Assembly (NCBI RefSeq): GCF_003112515.1
Contig: NZ_BEVZ01000006.1
Coordinates: forward strand, 496,001 to 560,000
Direction of reading: 5' to 3'
DNA from: Streptomyces fragilis
Lineage (GTDB): Bacteria; Actinomycetota; Actinomycetes; Streptomycetales; Streptomycetaceae
DNA length: 64,000 nucleotides
Under the pieces are notes generated by a model, which worked only from the letters and a program-made list of their open reading frames with translations, had not been told where the DNA came from and made no database searches. The translations under genes were made by a program, and so were the position numbers. The first letter of the stretch is position 1, and the number at the start of each line of letters is the position of its first letter. Shown piece after piece: positions 34,161 to 42,824 of this stretch.

Positions 34161-35323
34161 CGGTAGGCGCTCCTGACCGCCCGCAGGTCGGGGTGGCTCC
34201 CGCTCGCGGGGCGCAGCAGGAGGGCGAAGGCGCGCTTCACCTTCCGGGGCAGTCCGGGACCGAGACCCACGTGCTCCAGCACCCCGCCGTCCGCGGCCTG
34301 CAGGAGCGTCTTGGCCCCGCGGCCGGTCAGGCCGGTGTGCCGCAGCTCCAGGCGGCGCAGCGGGCTTCCGGGCAGTGCGGCGGCCAGGGCCCCGGCGCCC
34401 GCGTCGCCGGTGCCGTTGGGCGGGGCGCCAAGGGCGCGTTCGGAGGCGGGCCGGCCGAGGTCGAGCGCCTCGATCCCGCCGAGGGCGTCGGCCAGCGCCC
34501 GCGCACCGGCCGGGCCGATGCCGTTGCCGCCGAGGCCCAGGCGCACGGGGCGGGCGGGGTCGGCCGCGGCGGCGAGCACGGCCGCGCCCTCGTCCCCGAG
34601 GTGGTTGGCGGACAGGTACAGCTCGCGGACGCCGGCGTCCCTGAGCAGGGCGGCGAGGAGCGGGGCGTCCCGGGCGGTGAGCCCGTTGCCGCCGAGGAAG
34701 AGCCGCTCGACGGGCCGCGGCCTCGCGGTGAGCGTCTCCACGAGGGCGGTGAGGCCCCGCGAGGTGATGCCCGTGTTCACCAGGTCGAGGGTGCGCAGCG
34801 TGGTGTTGACGGAGAGGCAGTCGGCGAGGGCCCGGACTCCGGCGTCTCCCAGCGGGTTGCGCTTGAGCCACAGGGCCCGGACGGTGCCGTCCCCGGCCAG
34901 CCGGTCCGCCAGGGCCGCCGCGCCGTGGGGGCCGATGCGGTTGCAGCCGAGGTAGAGGGTGGTCAGCCCGTGCCCCTCGGTGGGCCCGTGCCGCTCGGTG
35001 CGTGCGTGCCCCTCGGTGAGTGCGTCCGCCACCGAGCGCGCGCCTGCGTCCCCGACGGCGTTGGTGCCGAGCAGCACGTGCACGGCGTGCGGCGAGCGGG
35101 CGGCCACCGGCATCAGCCGTGCCGCGCCGGCGGGGCCGAGCCCCTGCTTGCACAGGTCGACCCGCCCGTCGGCGTGCAGCGTCCCCAGGGGGAAGGTCCG
35201 GCCGGCGGTGACCGGTTCACGCTCCGTCAGCCGCGCGAGCAGCGGGTCCAGCAGCGCGGGGTCGGTGAGCGCGATCCGCGGATGCCCGATCGCGGGGCAG
35301 CGCACGGGCGTACTCCCCCTCAT
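34157..35323 (-). CDS. Leucine-rich repeat protein, ribonuclease-inhibitor type
   Basis: 388 residues from ATG at 35323. About nine 28-residue LRRs of the ribonuclease-inhibitor type are visible, e.g. LTTLYLGCNRIGPHGAAALA, VRALWLKRNPLGDAGVRALA, VERLFLGGNGLTARDAPLL, VRELYLSANHLGDEGAAVL. No signal peptide or enzymatic domain. Such solenoids bind proteins. It is coupled by a GTGA overlap to the ankyrin-repeat gene, so the two probably work together; the target is unknown. Confidence 0.8.
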   Translation of the reverse strand: MRGSTPVRCPAIGHPRIALTDPALLDPLLARLTEREPVTAGRTFPLGTLHADGRVDLCKQGLGPAGAARLMPVAARSPHAVHVLLGTNAVGDAGARSVADALTEGHARTERHGPTEGHGLTTLYLGCNRIGPHGAAALADRLAGDGTVRALWLKRNPLGDAGVRALADCLSVNTTLRTLDLVNTGITSRGLTALVETLTARPRPVERLFLGGNGLTARDAPLLAALLRDAGVRELYLSANHLGDEGAAVLAAAADPARPVRLGLGGNGIGPAGARALADALGGIEALDLGRPASERALGAPPNGTGDAGAGALAAALPGSPLRRLELRHTGLTGRGAKTLLQAADGGVLEHVGLGPGLPRKVKRAFALLLRPASGSHPDLRAVRSAYR

Positions 35324-35396
35324 CCCGCTCCCCCACTCCTCCGACGGGTCCCGGCCATGGCGCCCCGGCCGGTTTCTGCCCCCAAGGGGCTTGGAC

Positions 35397-35474
35397 GGCA
35401 AGGCCGGTCGGATTCGAACCGACGTCCACCAGCGTGGAGCTCGGGTGCGACGACCACTGCGCTACGGCCTTGCC
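35397..35474 (-). tRNA. tRNA-like element with degenerate anticodon arm
   Basis: Reads as a tRNA on the minus strand. A perfect T-arm (GTCGG TTCGAAT CCGAC, 35407-35423) and a 7-bp acceptor stem are present, and the terminal pairing actually runs 10 bp (35397-35406 with 35465-35474). The D-stem has only 3 good pairs. In canonical numbering the anticodon would be TCC (Gly) but position 33 is C, not the universal U, and the anticodon stem has two mismatches of five. There is no encoded CCA. Either a pseudo-tRNA or an unusual tRNA-like RNA. Confidence 0.55.
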
Positions 35475-35713
35475 TGCGGTGATCCTACGGGCCCGGCCGG
35501 CCGGCGGACAGCCCTGGCCCGGAGCCCGCGGCCGGGGGCGCTTTCCGGCCTACTTGCATGACATGGGCATGACCTATCGGTCGGGGTGGGCAGTGTCCTG
35601 GGGCCCTGGGAGAACCTACGACGGGACCGACGGTTGGTCACCTGCCGGTGTGGTCCCGCACCCCCCACCCCCCGTTCCGGACAGGGCCGGAACCCATGAC
35701 CGAAAGGACAGCC
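35475..35713. other. Promoter spacer before snapalysin-like gene
   Basis: About 240 bp without a gene. A region around 35550-35640 has short AT-richer patches (TACTTGCATGACATGGG; GACCTATCGG) that could be promoter elements. No divergent LysR regulator, which usually accompanies snpA, is present. Confidence 0.45.
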
Positions 35714-36292
35714 ATGCAGAAGTCCTTGTGGCTGAAGGCGGCCGGCGCCGCCGCAGCGCTCACCTTCGCCGCGACGACCGCCGCGCAGGCGGCCCCCGCA
35801 CCGGCCGGTACGGCGCGCGCCGCCGCCGCCGCGGTGACGCTCCGCTACGACGACAGCCGGGCCGCCGGCTGGGAGTCGGCGATCGCCGCGGGAGTCGCCT
35901 CCTGGAACCGGAACGTGGACAACGTCCAGCTGGTCGAGGCCCCGGCCGGAACCCGCGCCGAGATCGTCATCGTCGCCACCACCGGCTGGCCGCAGGCGTA
36001 CCTCGGTCCGGTGCGTCCGGGCGGCCAGGTGCGGGTCGAACTCGGCAGCCAGGCCGTGGCGCAGGGGTACAACAAGACCCGCATCGCGGCCCACGAACTC
36101 GGCCACAGCCTGGGGCTGCCCGACACCAAGCCCGGCCCGTGCTCCCAGCTGATGTCCGGCTCCAGCGCGGGCACCAGCTGCACCAACGCGGTGCCGAACC
36201 TGACCGAGCAGGCCCGCGTGGAGTCCTTCTACGCGAACGGCCTGACCGCGGGCGTCACCGCCGCCGGCCGCGCCGTGGTCGACGCCCCCTAG
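35714..36292 (+). CDS. Snapalysin-family secreted zinc metalloprotease (M7)
   Basis: 192 residues. Signal peptide MQKSLWLKAAGAAAALTFAATTAAQA. The mature part begins VTLRYDDSRAAGWESAIAAGVASWN and holds the metzincin-like zinc motif AAHELGHSLGLPD (H-E-x-x-H-x-x-G-x-x-D), the snapalysin signature with Asp as the third ligand. PGPCSQLMSGSSAGTSC gives the Met-turn and a disulfide pair. Family length is normal. ATG at 35714 has AAGGA 8 bp upstream. An extracellular protease for small neutral proteins. Confidence 0.92.
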   Translation: MQKSLWLKAAGAAAALTFAATTAAQAAPAPAGTARAAAAAVTLRYDDSRAAGWESAIAAGVASWNRNVDNVQLVEAPAGTRAEIVIVATTGWPQAYLGPVRPGGQVRVELGSQAVAQGYNKTRIAAHELGHSLGLPDTKPGPCSQLMSGSSAGTSCTNAVPNLTEQARVESFYANGLTAGVTAAGRAVVDAP

Positions 36293-36375
36293 GGGCTGTC
36301 CGGCGAACATCTCGGAAGCGCCACGATGTCGTCGAGCCCATGGCGGTCCGCGAGGTCCGGTGATCAACTGGCGCG

Positions 36376-36606
36376 ATGCTGGGAATCCTCCTCAAGGTCC
36401 TGCCGTTCTGGATCCGCGAGCCGCTGGCCGTCGGCCTCTGTCTCGGCATGGGCGGGCTCGCCGCGTACTGGTTCGTCGTCGCGGGAGCCTGGCAGCGGGG
36501 CGCGGTCGCGCTGATGTTCTTCGCGGTGGGCGCCCTCCGCTTCTTCACCGCCCGCAGGGAGTGGCGGACGCGCCAGGCCGAGAAGGCAGCCGCCCTCGCC
36601 GCGTGA
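36376..36606 (+). CDS. Small membrane protein
   Basis: 76 residues with two predicted transmembrane helices (EPLAVGLCLGMGGLAAYWFVVAG and GAVALMFFAVGALRFF) and a short basic C-terminal tail. Family not recognised. It begins 83 bp after the snapalysin stop and its ribosome site is weak, so expression level is uncertain. Confidence 0.6.
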   Translation: MLGILLKVLPFWIREPLAVGLCLGMGGLAAYWFVVAGAWQRGAVALMFFAVGALRFFTARREWRTRQAEKAAALAA

Positions 36607-36821
36607 CGGCGCGCCGCCGCGCGGCCTCCCGCCGGGGAGACCGCGCGGGTGCGGCGGGCGGGGACATCGTCCTGCTCCTCGCCGGCCCGGGTCCGCCCCG
36701 GGTGGCCGAACTCCCCGTTGCCTGGTGACCGGCGGGTCGTTGGCCTGGTGGCGTCGCCCCGCCCGGTGCGGAGGCGCGCCACCACCCGCAGGTCAGCGCA
36801 CCAGGAGGAGCGGCCCCCGCC

Positions 36822-37130
36822 ATGAAATTCGTGCAGATCATCGACTTCGAGACGGAGCGCATCGACGAGGTGCGGCAGAGGATGGCCGAGTACGAGGAGC
36901 AGTCCCGTACCCAGGGCCGGACCACCGCCCCCACCGCCCGCATGCTGCTCAAGGACCGGGCGAACGGCAACCGCTACCTCGCCGTCGTGGAGTTCGAGGA
37001 CTACGAGACGGCCATGGCCAACAGCGACGCGCCCGAGACCGGCGAGCTGGCCCAGCAGCTCTCGGCCCTGATGACCCGGCCTCCGGTGTACACCGACTGC
37101 GACGTGCAGGAGCAGCGCGCCGGGAAGTGA
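36822..37130 (+). CDS. Dimeric alpha/beta-barrel (ABM-like) protein
   Basis: 102 residues with the ferredoxin-like pattern of antibiotic-biosynthesis-monooxygenase relatives: MKFVQIIDFETERIDEVRQRMAEYEEQS, then ARMLLKDRANGNRYLAVVEFEDYETAMANS. No conserved catalytic residue can be named. Strong GGAGG ribosome site before ATG at 36822. It is monocistronic. Confidence 0.75.
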   Translation: MKFVQIIDFETERIDEVRQRMAEYEEQSRTQGRTTAPTARMLLKDRANGNRYLAVVEFEDYETAMANSDAPETGELAQQLSALMTRPPVYTDCDVQEQRAGK

Positions 37131-37139
37131 CCCGGCCGG

Positions 37140-37174
37140 GCCGGCCCGTCACCACCCGTGGGCGACGGGCCGGC
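37140..37174. terminator. Bidirectional terminator hairpin
   Basis: 11-bp perfect stem (37140-37150 with 37164-37174), 13-nt loop, between the ABM-like gene and the convergent hexuronate operon. Confidence 0.75.
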
Positions 37175-37202
37175 ACTCCGGCCCCGGCGGCGGCCGTCGG
37201 GT

Positions 37203-38624
37203 TCAGATGCTCGCCGCGGCTCCGTGGGCGTCCAGTGCGGCGAGGCGTTCGCGCACCTCGGCGACGAAGTGCCGGTCCCCGGCGAGGTCCTCGGCGCCGA
37301 GGACGGTGAGGAGGGCGGGGACGCCCCGGTCGGCGGGGCCCTGCCAGGCGGCGCGCAGACGCTCCGCCGCCGGGTCGTCGAGCCGCTCGTCCCGGGTGTG
37401 ACGGGCCCACGCCGCGACGGCGGTGACCAGCGCCGGGGTCGCGTGGCCCGCCGCGCGCAGCTCCCGCAGCGGGGCCAGCCAGCGTTCGGGCACCTTGAGG
37501 GAGCCGTCGGTGGCGATCTGCCGCAGCCGGTGGCGCATCGCCGGGTTGGCGAACCGGGCCACCAGGCCGTCCACGTAGCCGTCCACGTCGAGGCCCGCCG
37601 GAAGGCTCCCTGCGACCTCGGCGGCGTAGGCGCGCAGCACCGGCTCGGCCCACGGCGCCGTCATCGCGTCGGCGACCGTCCCACGCCCGTCGGCGAGACC
37701 GAGGCAACTCAGCAGCGTGTGGCCGCCGTTGAGGAGCCGTAGCTTCATCACCTGGTAGGGCGCGACGTCCGGCACGAGGAGTGCCCCGGTGTCCTCCCAG
37801 CGGGGCCGGTCCGCCGCGAAGGCGTCCTGGAGAACCCACTGGGTGAACGGCTCGCCGGTGACCGCCGCCTCGTCGCGGACGCCGAGGGCCACGCTCGCGG
37901 CGTCCCGGTCGGCGTCGGTCGTCGCGGGGACGATCCGGTCGACGACCGTGGAGGGGAAGGCGACGGCTTCGTCGATCCAGGCGAGCAGCGTGTCGCGGTC
38001 GTCCCAGCCGGACGCCTGCACGAACTCGCGGACGAGGCGGGCCACCACCTGCCCGTTGTCGGCCATGTTGTCGCAGGGCACGACGTTCAGCGGGGCCCCG
38101 CAGACCACGCGCCGGGCGCGCAGTCCGTGAGCCAGCTGCCCGGGCACGCTTCCCGGGACGGGCGCCCCGGCCAGGTCGGCGGCGACCAGCGGGTCCGTGG
38201 TGTCCAGGCCGCCGCCGGGCGCGCGGCGGTAGCCCTTCTCGGTCACCGTGAGGGTGACCACGGTGACCCGCGGGGAGGCCAGCAGGGCCCGCAGCCTGTC
38301 AGCGTCGTCGGCCGCGTGCAGGGCCTCGCGGAGCTGGCCGACCACGCGGGTGCGCGGACCGTCCGGGGTGCGCAGGGTCAGCGAGTACAGCCCGTCCTGC
38401 GGGGCGAGCTGTCCGACCACGCCGCGCCCGCGCTGGGAGAAGCCGACGATGCCCCAGCCCCCGCCGTGCAGCGCCTCGGCCTGCTCGGTGTGGACGGCCT
38501 GGTGGGCGCGGTGGAAGGCGCCCGGGCCGAGGTGGACGATGCGGGTGCCGAGGGAGCGGGGGTCGACGAGGGGTCCGGTCCCCTCGGGCAGCCCGGTCAG
38601 CGCGCCGAGGTTCAGCCTGGTCAC
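37203..38624 (-). CDS. uxuB: Fructuronate reductase / mannitol dehydrogenase family
   Basis: 473 residues, polyol-dehydrogenase family. N-terminal NAD site IVHLGPGAFHRAHQAVHTEQ; conserved PFTQWVLQD; catalytic K-x5-N-x2-H motif in MKLRLLNGGHTLLSCLG. The neighbour ManD makes reduction of fructuronate to mannonate the likely reaction, rather than mannitol oxidation. The GTG start at 38624 overlaps the manD stop by 4 nt; the same frame continues to 39629, but that part is a shadow of manD. Last gene of the minus-strand hexuronate operon. Confidence 0.85.
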   Translation of the reverse strand: MTRLNLGALTGLPEGTGPLVDPRSLGTRIVHLGPGAFHRAHQAVHTEQAEALHGGGWGIVGFSQRGRGVVGQLAPQDGLYSLTLRTPDGPRTRVVGQLREALHAADDADRLRALLASPRVTVVTLTVTEKGYRRAPGGGLDTTDPLVAADLAGAPVPGSVPGQLAHGLRARRVVCGAPLNVVPCDNMADNGQVVARLVREFVQASGWDDRDTLLAWIDEAVAFPSTVVDRIVPATTDADRDAASVALGVRDEAAVTGEPFTQWVLQDAFAADRPRWEDTGALLVPDVAPYQVMKLRLLNGGHTLLSCLGLADGRGTVADAMTAPWAEPVLRAYAAEVAGSLPAGLDVDGYVDGLVARFANPAMRHRLRQIATDGSLKVPERWLAPLRELRAAGHATPALVTAVAAWARHTRDERLDDPAAERLRAAWQGPADRGVPALLTVLGAEDLAGDRHFVAEVRERLAALDAHGAAASI

Positions 38625-39829
38625 CAGTCGTGCACCGATCCGTCCGAACGGCGGCCCACCGGCAGGTACCTGGGGTCGTACGGGAAGCGCGCCGCGGCCT
38701 CCTCGTCGAGTTCCACGCCGAGTCCGGCGGCGTCGGACGGATGCAGGGCCCCGTCGCGAAGTTCGTAGGTGGGCCGGAACACCTCGTGGGTGACCGGGTC
38801 GTGCTCCATGTACTCCTGGATGCCGAAGTTGGGCACGGTGACGTCGAGGTGGACGGCGGCGGACATGCTGACCGGGGAGAGGTCGGTGGCGCCGTGCGAG
38901 CCGGTGCGCACCTGGTACAGCTCGGCCAGGTGGAAGATACGCCGCAGGTGGGTGATGCCGCCGGCGTGGGCGACCGAGCAGCGGATGTAGTCGATCAGCC
39001 GCTCGGTGATCAGCTGCTGGCAGTCCCAGACGGAGTTGAAGACCTCGCCGACCGCGATCGGCGTGGTGGTGGCCTGCCGGATCTGACGGAAGTTCTCCTG
39101 CAGCTCGGCCGGGCTCGGGTCCTCCATCCAGAACAGCCGCAGTTCCTCCAGCCGCGCGCCGAGCCGTCCCGCCTCGGTGGGGGTCAGCCGGTGGTGGACG
39201 TCGTGCAGCAGGTGGAAGTCGAAGCCGAACTCCTCCCGGACGCGGGCGAGGTAGCGCGGCGCGAAGTCCAGGTACTTCTCGGTGTCCCAGAGCTGCTCCT
39301 CGGGAAGGGCCCCCGCGGCCGGCTCGTAGACGGCGCCCTTGCGGACGCCGTAGGTGCCGGCGACACCGGGCACGGCCGCCTGGGCGCGGATCGCGCGGTA
39401 GCCGGCCTCCTGGAACCGGGCGACGTCCTCGAGCAGTTCGCCGACGGTGGCGCCGCTCGCGTGGCCGTAGACCAGGGCGCCTTCGCGGGCCTTGCCGCCG
39501 AGCAGGTCGTAGACCGGCATGCCGGCGACCTTGCCCTTGATGTCCCACAGGGCGGTGTCGACCGCGGCGATGGCCGTCATGGTGACGGGGCCGCGGCGCC
39601 AGTAGGCGCCCTTGTAGAGGTACTGCCACATGTCCTCGATGCGGTCGGCGTCGCGGCCGATCAGCAGCGGGACCAGGTGGTCCCGCAGGTAGGAGGCGAC
39701 GGCGAGTTCACGGCCGTTGAGGGTGGCGTCGCCCAGGCCCGTCACCCCGTCGGAGGTGGTGAGCTTGAGGGTGACGAAGTTGCGGCCGGGCGAGGTCACG
39801 ACGACCTTCGCCTCGGTGATGGTGGCCAT
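38621..39829 (-). CDS. manD: D-mannonate dehydratase, ManD type (enolase superfamily)
   Basis: 402 residues, the canonical ManD length. It turns D-mannonate into 2-keto-3-deoxygluconate (KDG). Landmarks: AIAAVDTALWDIKGKVAGMPVYDLLGG, metal-ligand strands HLLHDVHHRL, FWMEDPSPAE and PIAVGEVFNS, the active-site histidine in TGSHGATDLSPVSM, and the C-terminal FGIQEYMEH. Some ManDs act on gluconate, so specificity is inferred from uxuB and kdgK/eda beside it. Middle gene of the operon, 38 bp after the MFS gene. Confidence 0.92.
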   Translation of the reverse strand: MATITEAKVVVTSPGRNFVTLKLTTSDGVTGLGDATLNGRELAVASYLRDHLVPLLIGRDADRIEDMWQYLYKGAYWRRGPVTMTAIAAVDTALWDIKGKVAGMPVYDLLGGKAREGALVYGHASGATVGELLEDVARFQEAGYRAIRAQAAVPGVAGTYGVRKGAVYEPAAGALPEEQLWDTEKYLDFAPRYLARVREEFGFDFHLLHDVHHRLTPTEAGRLGARLEELRLFWMEDPSPAELQENFRQIRQATTTPIAVGEVFNSVWDCQQLITERLIDYIRCSVAHAGGITHLRRIFHLAELYQVRTGSHGATDLSPVSMSAAVHLDVTVPNFGIQEYMEHDPVTHEVFRPTYELRDGALHPSDAAGLGVELDEEAAARFPYDPRYLPVGRRSDGSVHDW

Positions 39830-39867
39830 GGAGCAGCCCTTCCCGGGGAGCGTGGGAGCGTGGTGGA

Positions 39868-41283
39868 TCAGTTGCCGGCGTGCGTGGTGACGCGCGCGGC
39901 GGGTGCGGCGGCGGTGGCCGCGGAGGCGTCCGCGGTGTCCTGGCCGCGGCCCCAGTCGGCGTACTCGACGCCGCCGCGGCGGCCGGGGGCGGTCTCCGGC
40001 ATGAAGTACAGGGCGACGATGCTGACCAGGATCAGCGCCGTGACGTAGACGGCGACCCAGGTGAAGGATCCGTCGCCGGCGATCAGCAGCGCGGCCGCCA
40101 CGACGGTGAACGGACCGCTGGCGATCATCGAGCCGAACTGCCAGACCACCGAGACGCCGCTGTAGCGGGCGCGGGCCGGGAACAGCTCGGGGAAGTACGA
40201 GGCCTGCGGCGCGTACGTGCCGGCGTGCCCCAGGGCGAGGCCCGCGATCAGGAGGGCGACGATCACGGCCATGTCGCCGGTCTCGATCGCCTTGAACGCG
40301 GGGACGACCAGGACCAGGTTGAGGACCGCGGCGGCGAGGTAGACCGGCTTGCGTCCCACCTTGTCGGTGAGGCGGCCGAGCAGCGGGATGGCGAGCAGTT
40401 CGCAGGCGATGGCTATCAGCACGGAGTTGAGGACCATGCCCTCGTCGACGCCGTGTTCCTTGGCGTACGTCACGAGGAAGACCGTGTAGAAGGGGAAGAC
40501 CGCGGCCTCGACGAACTTGGTGAACAGGCCGCCGAGCAGCTCGCGCCTGTGGTCACGGGCGAGCAGCTTGAGCGGCGCGGCCTGGTGCGCGCTCTGCTGC
40601 TCCTTGGCCTGCTGGAAGGTCTCGGACTCGTTGACCCGCAGGCGGATGAAGACGCCGACGGCGACGACCAGGATGCTGAGCAGGAACGGCACCCGCCAGC
40701 CCCAGGAGAGGAACGCCTCCTCGGACAGCTGGGTGGTGAGCAGCGCGAACAGGCCGGTGGGGATCAGGTAGGCGGCGGGCGAGCCGAGCTGGACGAAGCT
40801 GGCGAGGAAGCCGCGCCTGCCGGGCGGCGCCGCCTCGGCGGTCAGCAGGACCGCGCCGCCCTGCTCGCCGCCGACGCCGAAGCCCTGGATCAGGCGGACC
40901 AGGACCAGGATGACGGCGGCCCACATGCCGATCTGTTCGTAGGTGGGCAGCAGGCCGACCGCGAAGGTGCCCAGGCCGGTCAGCAGCAGCGTGAGGACCA
41001 GCGCCTTCTTGCGGCCGACCCGGTCGCCGATGTGGCCCCAGACCAGGCCGCCGAGGGGACGCGCGAAGAACCCGACGGCGTAGGTGGAGAACGCGGCGAG
41101 GGTGCCCACGGTGGGGTCGACCTCGGGGAAGAACACCTTGTTGAAGGCGAGCGCCGACGCGGTGCCGTAGATGAAGAAGTCGTAGTACTCGGCGACCGTG
41201 CCGACGACCGAGGCGCCGACGGTGCGGCGCACGTCCTTGGGCGTCGGCGGCGCGGGGGACGCCGTGGCGGGGGTGTTGCTCAT
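39868..41283 (-). CDS. MFS transporter, metabolite:H+ symporter (MHS) family
   Basis: 471 residues, 12 transmembrane helices, from ATG at 41283 (AGGAGG upstream). The MHS signature GTVAEYYDFFIYGTASALAF sits at the first helix and the loop motif GHIGDRVGRKKALVLT in loop 2-3; GRLTDKVGRKPVYL repeats it in loop 8-9. MHS relatives move dicarboxylates and sugar acids. As the first gene of the uxuB-manD operon it probably imports glucuronate, galacturonate or a breakdown product. Divergent from the GntR regulator. Confidence 0.88.
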   Translation of the reverse strand: MSNTPATASPAPPTPKDVRRTVGASVVGTVAEYYDFFIYGTASALAFNKVFFPEVDPTVGTLAAFSTYAVGFFARPLGGLVWGHIGDRVGRKKALVLTLLLTGLGTFAVGLLPTYEQIGMWAAVILVLVRLIQGFGVGGEQGGAVLLTAEAAPPGRRGFLASFVQLGSPAAYLIPTGLFALLTTQLSEEAFLSWGWRVPFLLSILVVAVGVFIRLRVNESETFQQAKEQQSAHQAAPLKLLARDHRRELLGGLFTKFVEAAVFPFYTVFLVTYAKEHGVDEGMVLNSVLIAIACELLAIPLLGRLTDKVGRKPVYLAAAVLNLVLVVPAFKAIETGDMAVIVALLIAGLALGHAGTYAPQASYFPELFPARARYSGVSVVWQFGSMIASGPFTVVAAALLIAGDGSFTWVAVYVTALILVSIVALYFMPETAPGRRGGVEYADWGRGQDTADASAATAAAPAARVTTHAGN

Positions 41284-41378
41284 CTGCCTGCCTCCTTGCA
41301 GGGGGAGGGCCGCCGCATGGACGGGGAGGGAGCTGGGGAGAAGCGCCCCGGGTGCCTGCGGGCCCCTGAGTTCGTCGG

Positions 41379-41410
41379 CTACCATACAAGTACGTCAGAC
41401 AACGTCAAGA
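41379..41410. promoter_or_regulatory. Putative regulatory region of the hexuronate divergon
   Basis: Direct repeats ACGTCA at 41392 and 41402 with a TACAAG element before them, in the 141-bp spacer between the MFS and GntR starts. It is the least GC-rich part of the spacer. Likely holds the operator of the GntR protein, but the exact site is not clear. Confidence 0.4.
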
Positions 41411-41424
41411 GGGGAGGGCCCGGG

Positions 41425-42174
41425 ATGGCTTCGGCGGTCAACGGGTTGCGCGCGGCGCGGGCGCGGGGGCAGAACACCAGGCAGCTGGTGTACGAGCTGC
41501 TGCGGGGGCGGATCGTGGGGCTGGAGCTGCGGCCCGGCGCGGCGCTGTCGGAGAACGACCTGGCCGCCGAGCTGGGTGTGAGCCGGACCCCGGTCCGCGA
41601 GAGCCTGATCCTGCTCGGCGAGGAGGGCCTGGTGGACGTCTATCCGCAGCTGGGCACCTTCGTCTCGCGGATCCGGCCGCAGGCCGTGGCCTCGGCCCAG
41701 TTCGTCCGCGAGGCCCTGGAACTGGCCGCCCTGCGCGACGGCGTGGCCCAGGCCACCGAGCGCGACGTCCTGGAGCTGCGGGCGCTGCTGGCCGGGCAGG
41801 TCGACGCCGACCGGCGCGGCGACCCGGAGGCGTTCTTCCGGCTCGACGAGGAGTTCCACGCCCGCCTCATGGCGGTCGGCGGGCACGGCGACGCCTGGTC
41901 GGTGGTGGGCCACGCCAAGGCGCACCTGGACCGGGCGCGGCGGCTGTCGCTGCCCCTGGAGGACCGGATCACGCTGCTGGTGCAGCAGCACACCGACGTG
42001 GTCGACGCCCTGGAGCGGGGGGACGAGGGCGGCGCGGACAGCGCGCTCCGCGGCCACCTGCGGCAGGTGTTCGCCGACGTCGAGACCATCCGCGACCGCC
42101 ACCCCGAACTGTTCGACGGCGAGGACTCCGCACCCCCGCGCCGCCGGGCCCGAACGAAGGAGCAGCACCGATGA
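41425..42174 (+). CDS. GntR-family FCD regulator of hexuronate genes
   Basis: 249 residues. N-terminal winged helix with RGRIVGLELRPGAALSENDLAAELGVSRTPVRESLILLGEEGLV (about 25-68), FCD domain (about 90-225) with the metal-binding pattern D.EFH and H.D...L..GD....DSALRGHL. ATG at 41425 follows a GGGGAGGG ribosome site. Coupled to eda by a 4-nt overlap (ATGA). It resembles UxuR/ExuR-like FCD regulators that respond to hexuronates or KDG-type intermediates. Confidence 0.88.
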   Translation: MASAVNGLRAARARGQNTRQLVYELLRGRIVGLELRPGAALSENDLAAELGVSRTPVRESLILLGEEGLVDVYPQLGTFVSRIRPQAVASAQFVREALELAALRDGVAQATERDVLELRALLAGQVDADRRGDPEAFFRLDEEFHARLMAVGGHGDAWSVVGHAKAHLDRARRLSLPLEDRITLLVQQHTDVVDALERGDEGGADSALRGHLRQVFADVETIRDRHPELFDGEDSAPPRRRARTKEQHR

Positions 42175-42824
42175 GCATCCCCCTGAGCCCGATACTGCTG
42201 GAGAGCCGGGTGATCGCGGTGCTGCGCGCCGCCGACGCCTCGTACCTGCGGCCGGCGGCGGAGGCCCTGGCCGAGGAGGGGGTGCGCAGCTTCGAGGTGA
42301 CGCTGACCACCGCCGGCGGCGTCGACGCGATCGCCGAGCTGGCCGCCCACCTCGGCCCCGGCGTCGAGGTGGGCGCGGGCACGGTCCTCACGACCGAGGA
42401 CCTCGACGCCGTGCTCGCGGCCGGGGCGCGGTACGTGGTCACCCCGCACACCGATCCCGAGCTGATCCGCGCGGCCGTGGGGCGGGGCGTGCCGATCGTG
42501 CCCGGCGGGCTGACGCCGACCGAGCTGCGCACCGGCTGGGCGGCCGGGGCGAGCGCGGTGAAGCTGTTCCCGGCGTCCGCGGTGGGACCCCGGTACGTGA
42601 AGGACCTGCACGGCCCGTTCCCGGGGATGCCGGTCATCCCCTCCGGCGGCGTGGACCGGGCGAGCGCCGGCGAGTGGATCCGGGTCGGCTGCCCTGCCGT
42701 CAGCCTGGGCGGTCCGCTGCTCGGCGACGCGCTGTCCGGCGGCGACCTGGGCGCACTGCGGGAGCGGGCGCGGGAGGTCGTGAAGGGCGTGACCGAGGCG
42801 GCCGCGGAGGTGTCCGGTGGCTGA
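42171..42824 (+). CDS. eda: KDPG/KHG aldolase
   Basis: 217 residues. It cleaves 2-keto-3-deoxy-6-phosphogluconate to pyruvate and glyceraldehyde-3-phosphate. Class I aldolase markers: VIAVLRA at the start, SFEVTLTT with the catalytic Glu, GAGTVLTTEDLD, PGGLTPTEL and the Schiff-base lysine in SAVKLFPAS. VIPSGGVD closes the phosphate site. Overlaps the GntR stop by 4 nt and the kinase start by 8 nt. Confidence 0.92.
   Translation: MSIPLSPILLESRVIAVLRAADASYLRPAAEALAEEGVRSFEVTLTTAGGVDAIAELAAHLGPGVEVGAGTVLTTEDLDAVLAAGARYVVTPHTDPELIRAAVGRGVPIVPGGLTPTELRTGWAAGASAVKLFPASAVGPRYVKDLHGPFPGMPVIPSGGVDRASAGEWIRVGCPAVSLGGPLLGDALSGGDLGALRERAREVVKGVTEAAAEVSGG

Noticed and set aside
32406..35153. Single 915-residue ankyrin-containing protein
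   Set aside because: The part upstream of 34160 is Arg/Pro/Ala-rich and antiphase to the LRR gene, which has clear repeats; GTG at 34160 with a 4-nt overlap is the sensible start.
35397..35474. Functional tRNA-Gly(TCC)
   Set aside because: C at position 33, mismatched anticodon stem and short D-stem make decoding unlikely; kept only as a tRNA-like element.
37203..39629. 808-residue protein joining fructuronate reductase with an upstream domain
   Set aside because: The N-terminal portion is an out-of-frame shadow of manD; GTG at 38624 gives a normal family length.
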